64,000 nucleotides of DNA from Lactococcus sp. S-13 (GTDB lineage Bacteria; Bacillota; Bacilli; Lactobacillales; Streptococcaceae): positions 1,426,001 through 1,490,000 of the forward strand of contig NZ_SDAK01000001.1 in NCBI RefSeq assembly GCF_004210295.1, in the 5' to 3' direction. Below the pieces are notes generated by a model that made no database searches, was not told where the DNA came from, and worked only from the letters and a program-made list of their open reading frames with translations. The translations under genes and the position numbers were made by a program. Of the stretch, positions 9,039 through 16,335 are shown in pieces; positions within the stretch are counted from its first letter, which is position 1, and each line of letters opens with the position of its first letter.

Positions 9039-9584
9039 TTACTCTGCCCTTTCTGGCTCATTTTCATTTTCTTTATAATGGCTTCTTATATAATTCTTAG
9101 GAAAATTTTGCTCAGGTGAAACAACATAATAACCAGCACTTTCTCGCGAAGTTTTGTCCCCAAACCGTTCACTGTAAAGCTCTTCCATTAAAGCCAAACG
9201 TATCTTATTTTTTTCTTCATCATAAAATTTTTTCTCGGCTAATTTTTGTATTTCCATGAGATTATTTCGGCGCACAAGGAAAAAACTCGCTGTACCCAAA
9301 ACCAAAATTCCCACGACAACTACAATGCTGATGTAGGTCAAGAAAATATGTCCTTGTTTACCGCTCCAATGATAAATAAAAGTAAATAAAGGTTTTTCCA
9401 AAATAGAGTTAATCATAATCAGTAAAGGAAACAGCAAAACGAGCCAGCCAATAATAGCAACTAGAGCTTGTGCCAACTTGTAAACTTTACTTCCATTTTC
9501 ATAAAACTTATCTTGGACAAAACGCTGTGCAGCTTTATTCCCCGATGTGTTTCGTAATTTACTCCAAAGGTTTAATTTATTCAT
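9039..9584 (-). CDS. Small two-helix membrane protein, possible synthase partner
   Basis: I do not recognise a family. From the ATG at 9584 the protein has 181 residues. It has a basic N-terminus, two hydrophobic helices (about 40-65 and 80-105) and a charged C-terminal half predicted to be helical. An alternative ATG at 9650 directly follows the upstream stop codon and would add 22 residues, but no ribosome binding site supports it. The GAGAAAAAG before 9584 is itself weak. Its place just before the processive glycosyltransferase suggests a PgaD/IcaD-like accessory role, which is inference from topology and position only. Confidence 0.6.
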   Translation of the reverse strand: MNKLNLWSKLRNTSGNKAAQRFVQDKFYENGSKVYKLAQALVAIIGWLVLLFPLLIMINSILEKPLFTFIYHWSGKQGHIFLTYISIVVVVGILVLGTASFFLVRRNNLMEIQKLAEKKFYDEEKNKIRLALMEELYSERFGDKTSRESAGYYVVSPEQNFPKNYIRSHYKENENEPERAE

Positions 9585-9650
9585 CTTTTTCTCATTATTA
9601 CCAATAATAGCAGAGAAGCTCAGAATAAATCTGAACTCCTCTTTTATCAT

Positions 9651-10793
9651 TTAGTTATCCAATACAATTGGGACATTATGACTTCCGCTACCATCTGGAT
9701 AATCATAATAGAAAGTTCCCGTTGTCCAATTTACAGCAACCAGAATCCGACTGTTCTTCCACGTCGAGTTTCCGTAATTATCGTTCTCATACAAATTTGC
9801 ACCGCCTGGCATCTTTTCGACATCTAAATCAAAAGCATCTCCACCCGTGTAAGTCATAAAATTGTTAGTATTTTGATTCTGAACAAGCTTATAAATTGTA
9901 TTGAGAACCAAACTTGAATCTACCGAAGCACCGTTGATTTTCGCACGTGTTGTCGTAACATGAAAATCTAGTGCTCCTGGTTCGGTTGCATTTGTTTCTT
10001 TTTTGGTCTCAATATCCAAGTTAATTTCATAAGGGACATTTCCCAGCCCAGCAAAATTTGTTTTCCCACTCAAAGTTATATCATGCCCTGACATCGTAAT
10101 ATTGATTTGATCCTGCGCTTGATTAAGGTTTGATAAGCCAATCCAGTTTGTTGCCCCTCGAACAAAATCAGAAGTACTCATTTTGAAATCAGCCATTGCT
10201 CCAACTCCTTGGTTACCATCTCCCACATAGTCAAAACCTGGAAGAGTCATAAACAGAGAGCTGGCATTATAAATATTCATCGGCAAAGAATCATTCACCA
10301 AAATTGTGCAATAAGGAATCGTTGCGCCTTCGGCAGACTCAAGAAAACCCGAATACTTGATTCCATTGACGATTATTGGACTCTTGACATACTGGGTCAA
10401 GGCAACTCCATTGATTGTTAAATCTAATGCTTGAATCACACTTTTGATATTTGAGGTCGTGATGTTTCCATCGGAGGTTGAAAGTCCACTGTTGTAGCTT
10501 GCATTGAAGTTTAGTGAGTTACCAGCTGAATCTGTTGCTGATGCACTGGAGGTCAATTTTTGCCCTGTCATTCTTGCTTGAGTAGCACTCAAACTTGAAT
10601 CTGCGATATTGTAAGGATAATTAGCCGCACCGATTTGAACAGAGAGTGCACCTCCATTTCCCACACCGCTGTAAGTTGGAATATCTGAATCTGTACCTGC
10701 CTTTGCTCCTTTTATCATACTAAAGGATAGACTGACCAGTGCCAGAATAGCTATAAGTGATAGAACTCCTATCTTTACTTTTTTAGCATTCAT
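9651..10793 (-). CDS. Secreted protein of unknown fold in the surface operon
   Basis: The 380-residue protein starts with a basic, hydrophobic signal sequence (about residues 1-33, ending near KGAKA) and has no further membrane segment or sorting signal. The mature part is rich in Ser, Thr, Asn and Gly with alternating beta-type patterns, as in surface-exposed beta-sandwich proteins. I recognise no domain. An AGGAG precedes the ATG, which follows the upstream gene by 12 bases. Being encoded between two membrane proteins of the operon, it may be an extracellular subunit or the object of glycosylation. Both are guesses. Confidence 0.72.
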   Translation of the reverse strand: MNAKKVKIGVLSLIAILALVSLSFSMIKGAKAGTDSDIPTYSGVGNGGALSVQIGAANYPYNIADSSLSATQARMTGQKLTSSASATDSAGNSLNFNASYNSGLSTSDGNITTSNIKSVIQALDLTINGVALTQYVKSPIIVNGIKYSGFLESAEGATIPYCTILVNDSLPMNIYNASSLFMTLPGFDYVGDGNQGVGAMADFKMSTSDFVRGATNWIGLSNLNQAQDQINITMSGHDITLSGKTNFAGLGNVPYEINLDIETKKETNATEPGALDFHVTTTRAKINGASVDSSLVLNTIYKLVQNQNTNNFMTYTGGDAFDLDVEKMPGGANLYENDNYGNSTWKNSRILVAVNWTTGTFYYDYPDGSGSHNVPIVLDN

Positions 10794-10805
10794 TTTTGTT
10801 ACTCC

Positions 10806-11444
10806 TTAATTTTCCTCAATCCCCACTAAGAAATTTTCGTGTTCAGCTTCTTTGAACCGTTCAAGTAGTGATTGTCTATTTTCTTGATAAGCCAAGGTAT
10901 TTTCTTTTTTAAATAATTCTACAGCCTCATCAAGCGTATCAACCCTTTTCTCATTGACATAGTTCATCAAAACACTGACTGTTGGAACGTCAATAAACTC
11001 TTCAGGAATATTTAAAGGTTCAATCTCTTGTTTAATGATAGGTTGCACACTTTTAATAATTTCTTCTCTTTTCTGTGCATAGGCAGGCATCAATTTTTTT
11101 TGGTGTTCTGTTTTACCATTTGGAAGATAGTCTCTATAAAACAAATATTTAAAGAAGAAATCCAATAGTACTCCAATAGTCCATGTGATAAAACCTGCAC
11201 CAAACATCCGGATACCAACCACACTTGCAGATTCGTGAAGAACATTTTTAGAAAACATCCCACTTCCATTTAAAGTATAGACAGTAAGTATCACGATAGG
11301 AAGAACAAGCGCTGTGAATAAAGCTTGTCTATTGACCAGCTTGTTCACTTGATACTCAAATTCTCTTTTGAGGTCATTGATTTTGAAGAGGTTGCGCTCG
11401 AGTCTTTCCAAGGCGTCCATAAGACGAATAAAATAATTGTTCAT
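10806..11444 (-). CDS. Coiled-coil membrane protein with two helices, unknown function
   Basis: The start is taken at 11444, where GGAGG lies 8 bases upstream; a longer frame lacks this support. The 212-residue protein begins with a heptad-like charged region (residues ~5-45). Two hydrophobic helices follow (about 50-70 and 85-110), then a soluble C-terminal domain of about 100 residues rich in Glu and Lys. No family was recognised. The gene begins one base after the stop of the lectin-like gene, so the two are translationally linked, consistent with a membrane partner for the adhesin. Confidence 0.7.
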   Translation of the reverse strand: MNNYFIRLMDALERLERNLFKINDLKREFEYQVNKLVNRQALFTALVLPIVILTVYTLNGSGMFSKNVLHESASVVGIRMFGAGFITWTIGVLLDFFFKYLFYRDYLPNGKTEHQKKLMPAYAQKREEIIKSVQPIIKQEIEPLNIPEEFIDVPTVSVLMNYVNEKRVDTLDEAVELFKKENTLAYQENRQSLLERFKEAEHENFLVGIEEN

Positions 11445-11445
11445 T

Positions 11446-13752
11446 TTATTTATCCTCCTCATCCTTTTTCTTGCGTCTTTTTCCTCCGATAATGAAGGCA
11501 AATAAACCAGCTGGCAAGAATTTTTGAATCAGTGTCCAAAGAACTCCTGAAATTACCATTCCACCAATTGCTCCCCCAGCGCCTGCACTCTCAACTTTAA
11601 GCACTTTCATCAACTTTTGATGCTCTGTCATTTCTGGCTTTGAATTGAGATGAGCGGAGTTTTTGACCTTTTGAACTTTGGTTTGTTTTTCAACTTTTAC
11701 TGCTGAGCTTGGCTCTGAACTTTTTGGTGTTGTTCTTTTTTGTGTGCTATTTGCTTTTGAACTCTTGGTAGACTGACTTGTCTTTTTTACGGATTTTTGT
11801 GGGCCTGCTCCTACTGTTTGCGTGCTTGATGAAGCTGGTGTTTGCTGTGCAGGTTGAGCTTCTGACGATGGTATTTCTACTTTTTTATCAATGGATTGAG
11901 TAATTTTTTGTGGTAAATTTTGTTTATTCCACTGAATCGTTAATGTTTTGGTGACTGTAATATCCCCGTTTTCAGCAGTAGAGTGGGCACTCTTTTCTGA
12001 TTGAGAAACTTTATCATAACCTTTCGTATTCAAAAGCTCTTTCCCATTCTCATCAATGTTTCGAATCACATTAACAGTTTTTGTCACTACTTTATGCCAA
12101 ATCAAATAATTTGTTGTAAGGTTTGTGATATCTCCGTTTAGGGCAACACTTGAAGTTACCATGGGAGTTCTTATTTGTTCTGAGTGAACATAACCTTCAG
12201 TATCTGTCAATTCATTGCCGTTCTCATCAAGATTTACTATCTTGCTAGCGTTGATTGTGACGGGTTTATGCCAAATAACTGTCGTCGTGGTATCTCCAGT
12301 GGTCGCATCTGGCGTACTTGTTGTACTGCTCATTAATTTTAAACCACTGGTGTCAGTCAGGGGGGTGCCTGTGTCATCTTGGTTGACTATCGTGTTGACG
12401 GGTTTATGCCAAATATTCGTAGTGATGTTATTGGTCACAGAAACATTATCCACGATTTCTGAGCTTGAGTTTTGTGTTGTTGAAATCAGTTTGTAACCGT
12501 CAGTTGAGCTTAAGGTGTTGCCGTGGTCGTCCTTATTGACTGTTGTATATTTTTGAGTTTGATAATAAATATTGATTACATTATTAGAGCTATTATTAGC
12601 GACTTCAAGTGGCGTAGCACTTACATAATCATATCCACTAATCTTTGGCGCTCCATAATTTTCGTCATAATTAGAAGTTGTAGTTATTTGACTTGAAGAA
12701 TTTAAAATATTTACAGTATCCCCAACATTTGCCACAATGGTAGATGGTTCAGCTAGTTTATCTCCAGTATTTTTGTCCAAATAATTAACAGTAACTTCAG
12801 CCGTTCCTTTTGATGCGGTAAAGGTACTTCCATTATTGCTGTAGGTTAGAACACCTGTATTGCCACCCGTTGCTCCAATAACCCCTAGTGACAGTGAGGA
12901 CGCAACAGTCATTGTTTTTTCAAGGCTGACAGAGGGGCTACCATCTGCTGGAATTAATGTATATTTCAAAATTCCTGTAACACCTGAAGAATCTGTTGCT
13001 GTCGGTGTCCACTCAAAGCCCATCGTCTCATTGATATTCCCATCTACACCTTTGTCTGGTGCCGAAGCAACAGGGTACGAGCCTGTCTTACCATCGGAAT
13101 ATTCCAGATTGCCTGTGCTGTCGGTCGAACGAATGACTACGGCATTTGATGCACCAGAAAACCACGCATTTGTTGGGTTTTCATCGAAAATGTCGCCACT
13201 CCCTCCTGTGTTATAATATAAATCACGCCCTAAAAAAGTTGAATTAGCTAGACCACCCAGACCAAGTCTTGACCCTGTTTGACCAGTTTGAATACTACTC
13301 ACGTCAAGTGGTGTCAAAATGAAACCGAGAGAATCCCCAACTTCTAAGCTTGTCCCTTGAATCTGAAAATTACCCGAAAAACTGACGGGCTTTGTCATAT
13401 CTAGCGTTCCTTTAAACAGAGCAAAGCCTGCAGAAGATAGACTATTATTAACCAAAGTTGTCGAAAAAAGCTGATTAGGAGAAGTTGGGGAAGCTGTACC
13501 CGCTGTTGTCCAAGAGTCGCCGTTTGAAATATCTGCAGAATTGTAATCATGCGTTGCACTATCAATTTTTTCACCTGTTTGCAAAGTTGGAAGTTCTGAG
13601 CCTATTTGGCTGGCGGCAAAGACAATATTTTTTCCATCATAAATGGGAACTAGACTAATCCCTCCAAGAATACTCGTGCTGACTAAAAAACCGACAAAAA
13701 TTTTCGCCCGTCGTCTGTTTTTATTTTCTTTTTTTGTCAAACTCGGATTCAT
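11446..13752 (-). CDS. Surface adhesin with L-type-lectin-like, MucBP and repeat domains
   Basis: The 768-residue protein has a long basic signal peptide (1-47, ending in VFAAS). A region of about 50-317 reads as a bacterial L-type lectin-like beta-sandwich (SGNFQIQG, DSLGFILTP, NAVVIRSTD). A MucBP-like domain starting VTVNYLDKNTG spans ~318-400. Four ~50-residue repeats ending in IWHKPV, IWHKPV, IWHKVV and IQWNK span ~401-610. A Ser/Thr/Lys/Pro-rich stalk (~620-705) follows, then a hydrophobic segment (725-757) and the basic tail GKRRKKKDEEDK. No LPXTG motif is present; the segment reads LPAGL, so membrane anchoring is more likely than sortase linkage. It is the first gene of the operon. Confidence 0.82.
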   Translation of the reverse strand: MNPSLTKKENKNRRRAKIFVGFLVSTSILGGISLVPIYDGKNIVFAASQIGSELPTLQTGEKIDSATHDYNSADISNGDSWTTAGTASPTSPNQLFSTTLVNNSLSSAGFALFKGTLDMTKPVSFSGNFQIQGTSLEVGDSLGFILTPLDVSSIQTGQTGSRLGLGGLANSTFLGRDLYYNTGGSGDIFDENPTNAWFSGASNAVVIRSTDSTGNLEYSDGKTGSYPVASAPDKGVDGNINETMGFEWTPTATDSSGVTGILKYTLIPADGSPSVSLEKTMTVASSLSLGVIGATGGNTGVLTYSNNGSTFTASKGTAEVTVNYLDKNTGDKLAEPSTIVANVGDTVNILNSSSQITTTSNYDENYGAPKISGYDYVSATPLEVANNSSNNVINIYYQTQKYTTVNKDDHGNTLSSTDGYKLISTTQNSSSEIVDNVSVTNNITTNIWHKPVNTIVNQDDTGTPLTDTSGLKLMSSTTSTPDATTGDTTTTVIWHKPVTINASKIVNLDENGNELTDTEGYVHSEQIRTPMVTSSVALNGDITNLTTNYLIWHKVVTKTVNVIRNIDENGKELLNTKGYDKVSQSEKSAHSTAENGDITVTKTLTIQWNKQNLPQKITQSIDKKVEIPSSEAQPAQQTPASSSTQTVGAGPQKSVKKTSQSTKSSKANSTQKRTTPKSSEPSSAVKVEKQTKVQKVKNSAHLNSKPEMTEHQKLMKVLKVESAGAGGAIGGMVISGVLWTLIQKFLPAGLFAFIIGGKRRKKKDEEDK
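11922..12552 (-). repeat. Four tandem protein repeats in the adhesin
   Basis: The DNA encodes four imperfect copies of a ~50-residue unit: a start like TVNxDDxGNxL, a central DTxGY and an end like IWHKPV. Copies differ enough that this is an old duplication rather than a recent slippage array. Confidence 0.75.
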
Positions 13753-13812
13753 TAAATCTCTCCATGCTTAGTATTTACATTTGTTAAATTGTCTATTTGT
13801 TTTAGTATAACT

Positions 13813-13841
13813 ATTATACACTTTTATATCAGGTGTTACAA
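13813..13841 (-). promoter_or_regulatory. Promoter of the seven-gene surface operon
   Basis: On the minus strand TTGTAA (13841-13836), 17 bases, TATAAT (13818-13813). A 6-bp inverted repeat GTATAA-CTA-TTATAC (13805-13819) overlaps the -10 and could be an operator. No second strong promoter was seen within the operon. Confidence 0.75.
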
Positions 13842-13939
13842 TAGGTTTAACTTGAATAACTTAAGTGAATTTATCGTGATATTGATTTCTTTAGATTACA
13901 CTGAAGAGAAATGTTGTATTCTTTTTTTCATATTATTTA

Positions 13940-13948
13940 TGTTAGAAT
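13940..13948 (+). promoter_or_regulatory. Extended -10 of the GNAT gene
   Basis: TGT-TAGAAT ends only 6 bases before the ATG, so the transcript would begin at or near the start codon. No -35 and no Shine-Dalgarno sequence are visible. Confidence 0.45.
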
Positions 13949-13954
13949 GAGAAT

Positions 13955-14449
13955 ATGACTGAAATTACTTACAATCAAATTACTCTAAATGATATAGATG
14001 ATGTTATGGAGATTGAACGATTAACTTTCTCAGAAAATGAAGCACTCACTTTAGAATCAATGATTGAACGAATCAATCAAATTCCAGATACTTTCATTGT
14101 AGCTCGAAACAGCGAAGGACGACTTGTAGGCTACATCGTTGGGCCAGTCACTGAAAATCGCTATTTGAGTGATGATTGCTTTGAACATACCGACCCAAAT
14201 CCTTTTTCTTCTGGTTTTCAAAAGGTGATTAGCCTGACTGTTAATCCTGATTATCAAAAACTAGGGATTGCAACGAAGCTTTTACTTTTGCTCGAAAAAG
14301 AAGCCCGTTCTAAAGGACGTTTAGGGATTAGTTTGACTTGCCATGATTATTTGATTCCTTATTATGAAAAGCATGGTTTTACTAATGAGGGGCTCTCAGA
14401 GTCCCAGCTCGGTGGCGAAACTTGGTATAACATGGTGATGGAATTTTGA
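13955..14449 (+). CDS. GNAT family N-acetyltransferase
   Basis: The 164-residue protein has the GNAT core: acidic N-terminal helix, FIVARNSEGRLVGYIVGP strand pair, VISLTVNPDYQKLGIATKLL (acetyl-CoA pyrophosphate loop of the R/Q-x-x-G-x-G/A type, here QKLGIA) and the late NxxY-like YYEKHGF. Such enzymes acetylate amines on small molecules or proteins with acetyl-CoA; the RimI-like layout suggests but does not prove a protein target. The gene stands alone between divergent and convergent neighbours. The ATG lacks a ribosome binding site and sits right behind a -10 element. Confidence 0.85.
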   Translation: MTEITYNQITLNDIDDVMEIERLTFSENEALTLESMIERINQIPDTFIVARNSEGRLVGYIVGPVTENRYLSDDCFEHTDPNPFSSGFQKVISLTVNPDYQKLGIATKLLLLLEKEARSKGRLGISLTCHDYLIPYYEKHGFTNEGLSESQLGGETWYNMVMEF

Positions 14450-14453
14450 TAAC

Positions 14454-14490
14454 AAAAAAAGTTACTGGCGGCTGTGTCAGTAACTTTTTT
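14454..14490. terminator. Bidirectional terminator between GNAT and DUF1048 genes
   Basis: AAAAAAGTTACTG and CAGTAACTTTTTT pair over 13 bp, with T-runs on both strands. Confidence 0.88.
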
Positions 14491-14521
14491 GATTTAATTT
14501 TTTACTGACGTAATGGTCAGT

Positions 14522-14848
14522 TCATTTGTTAGCAAAATAAGCATTAAGTTTTTGACGGTGTTTTTCTCGCCAGTCATTTTTATTATCAAGTAGCAATTCG
14601 TCAGCAAATGTGGCGATATCTGCACCTAAAACTTCTACTACTGTCCGCTCATTTGCCACAGCATTTTCAAATAAATCCAAAATGTCGCCAAAAATGTGCC
14701 AATCTGACAAGCCCATATTAAAAAGATATTTTGTAAGGGCTTTGTAGGCGCTGAAAAATTCGGGTGGCAAGGCTTTGGCACGCGCTTGGAGTTGTCGCCA
14801 CTCTTTTTTCTCTTCCAAAGCGCCAAAGATTTTTTCAAAAGTTGTCAT
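14522..14848 (-). CDS. DUF1048 family protein (second copy)
   Basis: The 108-residue, probably helical cytoplasmic protein has the pattern FEKIFGALEEKKEWRQLQAR then ALPPEFFSAYKAL, typical of DUF1048 proteins. These small proteins are commonly encoded next to PadR regulators; their function is not known to me. It overlaps the preceding paralogue by 4 bases (ATGA), so the PadR gene and both copies form one translationally coupled operon. Confidence 0.8.
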   Translation of the reverse strand: MTTFEKIFGALEEKKEWRQLQARAKALPPEFFSAYKALTKYLFNMGLSDWHIFGDILDLFENAVANERTVVEVLGADIATFADELLLDNKNDWREKHRQKLNAYFANK

Positions 14849-15183
14849 TTTTTCACCGCCTTATTTAATTTTCTTCTTTGCTTATCTTCCCAACTTTTAC
14901 TTTCAATCATTTGGTCAATAAAAGCAGCTACGTCCGCCCCTATCAAATCGGTCAACTGACGTTTTTGTACGGCACATTCTTCAAGTAAGTCCAAGATTTG
15001 ATCGAAAATAAATTTGAAATCTTTCCATCTTGTCGCTCCAGAAAGCCAAATATAATCTTTAAGCTGAACATAATCTTCATAATAATCAGCTCCCAGTGCT
15101 TTGGCACGGACTTCAAATTCACGAAAAGTCCGTTTTTCTTCTAAGCCAAGCATTCTGTCAAAAATATTTCTTTGCTCAGTCAT
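14845..15183 (-). CDS. DUF1048 family protein (first copy)
   Basis: The 112-residue protein aligns by eye with its downstream neighbour over the whole length (FDRMLGLEEKRTFREFEVRA, then ALGADYYEDYVQLKDYIW). It begins 8 bases inside the end of the padR gene, a tight coupling that suggests fixed stoichiometry with the regulator. No membrane segment or catalytic motif is visible. A role as partner or modulator of the PadR protein is inference from constant association in Firmicutes. Confidence 0.8.
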   Translation of the reverse strand: MTEQRNIFDRMLGLEEKRTFREFEVRAKALGADYYEDYVQLKDYIWLSGATRWKDFKFIFDQILDLLEECAVQKRQLTDLIGADVAAFIDQMIESKSWEDKQRRKLNKAVKK

Positions 15184-15520
15184 GATTTCCCTCCAAATTT
15201 TCTTGCTTGCGTAAGACTTCTAAACGTTCTGCGATAAAACTCCATTTTTTCCAAAACTTTTGGCGCTCGATTTCTCCTGCCGGACTCAAGCGATACCATT
15301 TTCTAGATGGCCCCATTGTTGAAGGCTTTTTTTCAATCTCAACGAGCTGCTTTTTTTCAAGTCTCATAGTAATAGTATAGACCGTTCCTTCAACCACATC
15401 TTCAAAACCAAGTGTCTTTAGTTTCTGAGTGATTTCATAACCGTACGTTTCGCCTTGCCCAATGATTTCAAGAACACTTCCTTCCAAAACTCCTTTGAGC
15501 ATTTCTGTGATTTGGTTCAT
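15176..15520 (-). CDS. PadR family transcriptional regulator
   Basis: The 114-residue protein has the PadR winged helix: YGYEITQKLK, then VEGTVYTITMRLEKKQLVE, then the wing region GPSRKWYRLSPAG. A C-terminal dimerisation helix follows. PadR proteins repress operons encoding stress or efflux functions and usually themselves. GGAGAAAAA lies before the ATG. A consensus promoter with a palindrome in its spacer lies directly upstream, strong sequence support for autorepression. Confidence 0.92.
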   Translation of the reverse strand: MNQITEMLKGVLEGSVLEIIGQGETYGYEITQKLKTLGFEDVVEGTVYTITMRLEKKQLVEIEKKPSTMGPSRKWYRLSPAGEIERQKFWKKWSFIAERLEVLRKQENLEGNHD

Positions 15521-15560
15521 TTTTTCTCCTTTAGTAGTCTGTGATACTTATTACGGCTAT

Positions 15561-15589
15561 ATAATACTACTAAGTAGTGAACTTGTCAA
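15561..15589 (-). promoter_or_regulatory. padR operon promoter with operator palindrome
   Basis: On the minus strand TTGACA (15589-15584), 17 bases, TATTAT (15566-15561). The spacer holds the perfect palindrome ACTACT-A-AGTAGT (15566-15578), placed so that a bound dimer would block RNA polymerase. Another AGTAGT half-site lies at 15533-15538 in the leader. Confidence 0.8.
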
Positions 15590-15609
15590 GCTTTTTTATC
15601 AGAAAAAAA

Positions 15610-16260
15610 CTACCTGTTTTTGGTAGTTCTTTCTTTCTCAAAATTGATAACGGTCAGTTGTCCTTTGAAATTTTCATAGAGAGCGGAGTGGATATTCAAA
15701 CGAATAATGGACATATTCCCCGCATTTTCATGGAGGGATAAAATCAAAGGTTCGATTTTGACGATTGCTTTAGCCTCGACGTCTTCTAGAATTTCGGCAG
15801 TGACACGGTTCGAGGAAAGACGACCACCTTTTTCTAAATTGTCAAACCAAGTTGTAAAACTTACTGCGGAATTTTGCTTAAGATTTTGCACTTTGGTAGT
15901 AGTCTTTTCTGCTACCATATAGAGCTGGTTTTCTGCATTATGAGCTTGAATAAAGCTCATAATTGTTGTTGAACTTTTACCTTGACCACTAGACACACTC
16001 AAAGCAAGGTAACCTGGAAAATCTTTTAAAATAAGAGAAAATTCGCTCTTTGGACTAGCTACTCCCACGGCATTTGCTTTTTTATTTGCTTTAGCAATCG
16101 TCAATAACACTAGGGGAAGAGTAAGAACGATGTAAGCCACCAGCACTCCGAGAAAAAATCGTAGCCAAAAATTACCAAAATTTGTCTCTAAAATCACAGT
16201 AAAAGCTGCAAGGGCGATTAAAAAAATAATAAACAACTGTGCAAAGCGTTTAAAGTACAT
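15610..16260 (-). CDS. Membrane-anchored PNPOx-like (split-barrel flavin-binding) protein
   Basis: From the ATG at 16260, which has GGAGG 7 bases upstream, the protein has 216 residues. Two N-terminal hydrophobic helices (about 4-22 and 30-55) precede a domain with the pattern LYMVAEKTTTKVQNLKQN then AVSFTTWFDN, as in pyridoxamine-phosphate-oxidase-like general stress proteins. Ligand (FMN, heme or F420-like) is not determinable. An in-frame ATG 11 codons upstream is less likely because it lacks a ribosome binding site. The gene is flanked by hairpins and seems monocistronic. Confidence 0.62.
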   Translation of the reverse strand: MYFKRFAQLFIIFLIALAAFTVILETNFGNFWLRFFLGVLVAYIVLTLPLVLLTIAKANKKANAVGVASPKSEFSLILKDFPGYLALSVSSGQGKSSTTIMSFIQAHNAENQLYMVAEKTTTKVQNLKQNSAVSFTTWFDNLEKGGRLSSNRVTAEILEDVEAKAIVKIEPLILSLHENAGNMSIIRLNIHSALYENFKGQLTVINFEKERTTKNR

Positions 16261-16301
16261 GATAACCTCCAAATCAAATTTTATTGTCTTCATTTTAGCA
16301 T

Positions 16302-16325
16302 AAAAACCGACAAAGAGTCGGCTTT
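16302..16325 (-). terminator. Terminator of the PIN/TRAM gene
   Basis: AAAGCCGAC and GTCGGTTTTT on the minus strand, 5-base loop with a U-run, about 10 bases after the stop codon. Confidence 0.8.
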
Positions 16326-16335
16326 CATAGATAGC

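Noticed and set aside
11922-12552. Tandem repeats considered as a CRISPR-like or phase-variation array
   Set aside because: The units are ~150-base diverged coding repeats in frame, with no spacers and no short homopolymer tract that could slip.
12215-13216. Open frames on the + strand opposite the adhesin gene
   Set aside because: Low-complexity shadows of the Ser/Thr/Asn repeats on the coding strand; no start signals.
4707-13752. Reading the surface operon as a prophage or integrated plasmid segment
   Set aside because: No integrase, transposase, attachment-site repeats or phage genes were found, and flanking genes look chromosomal.
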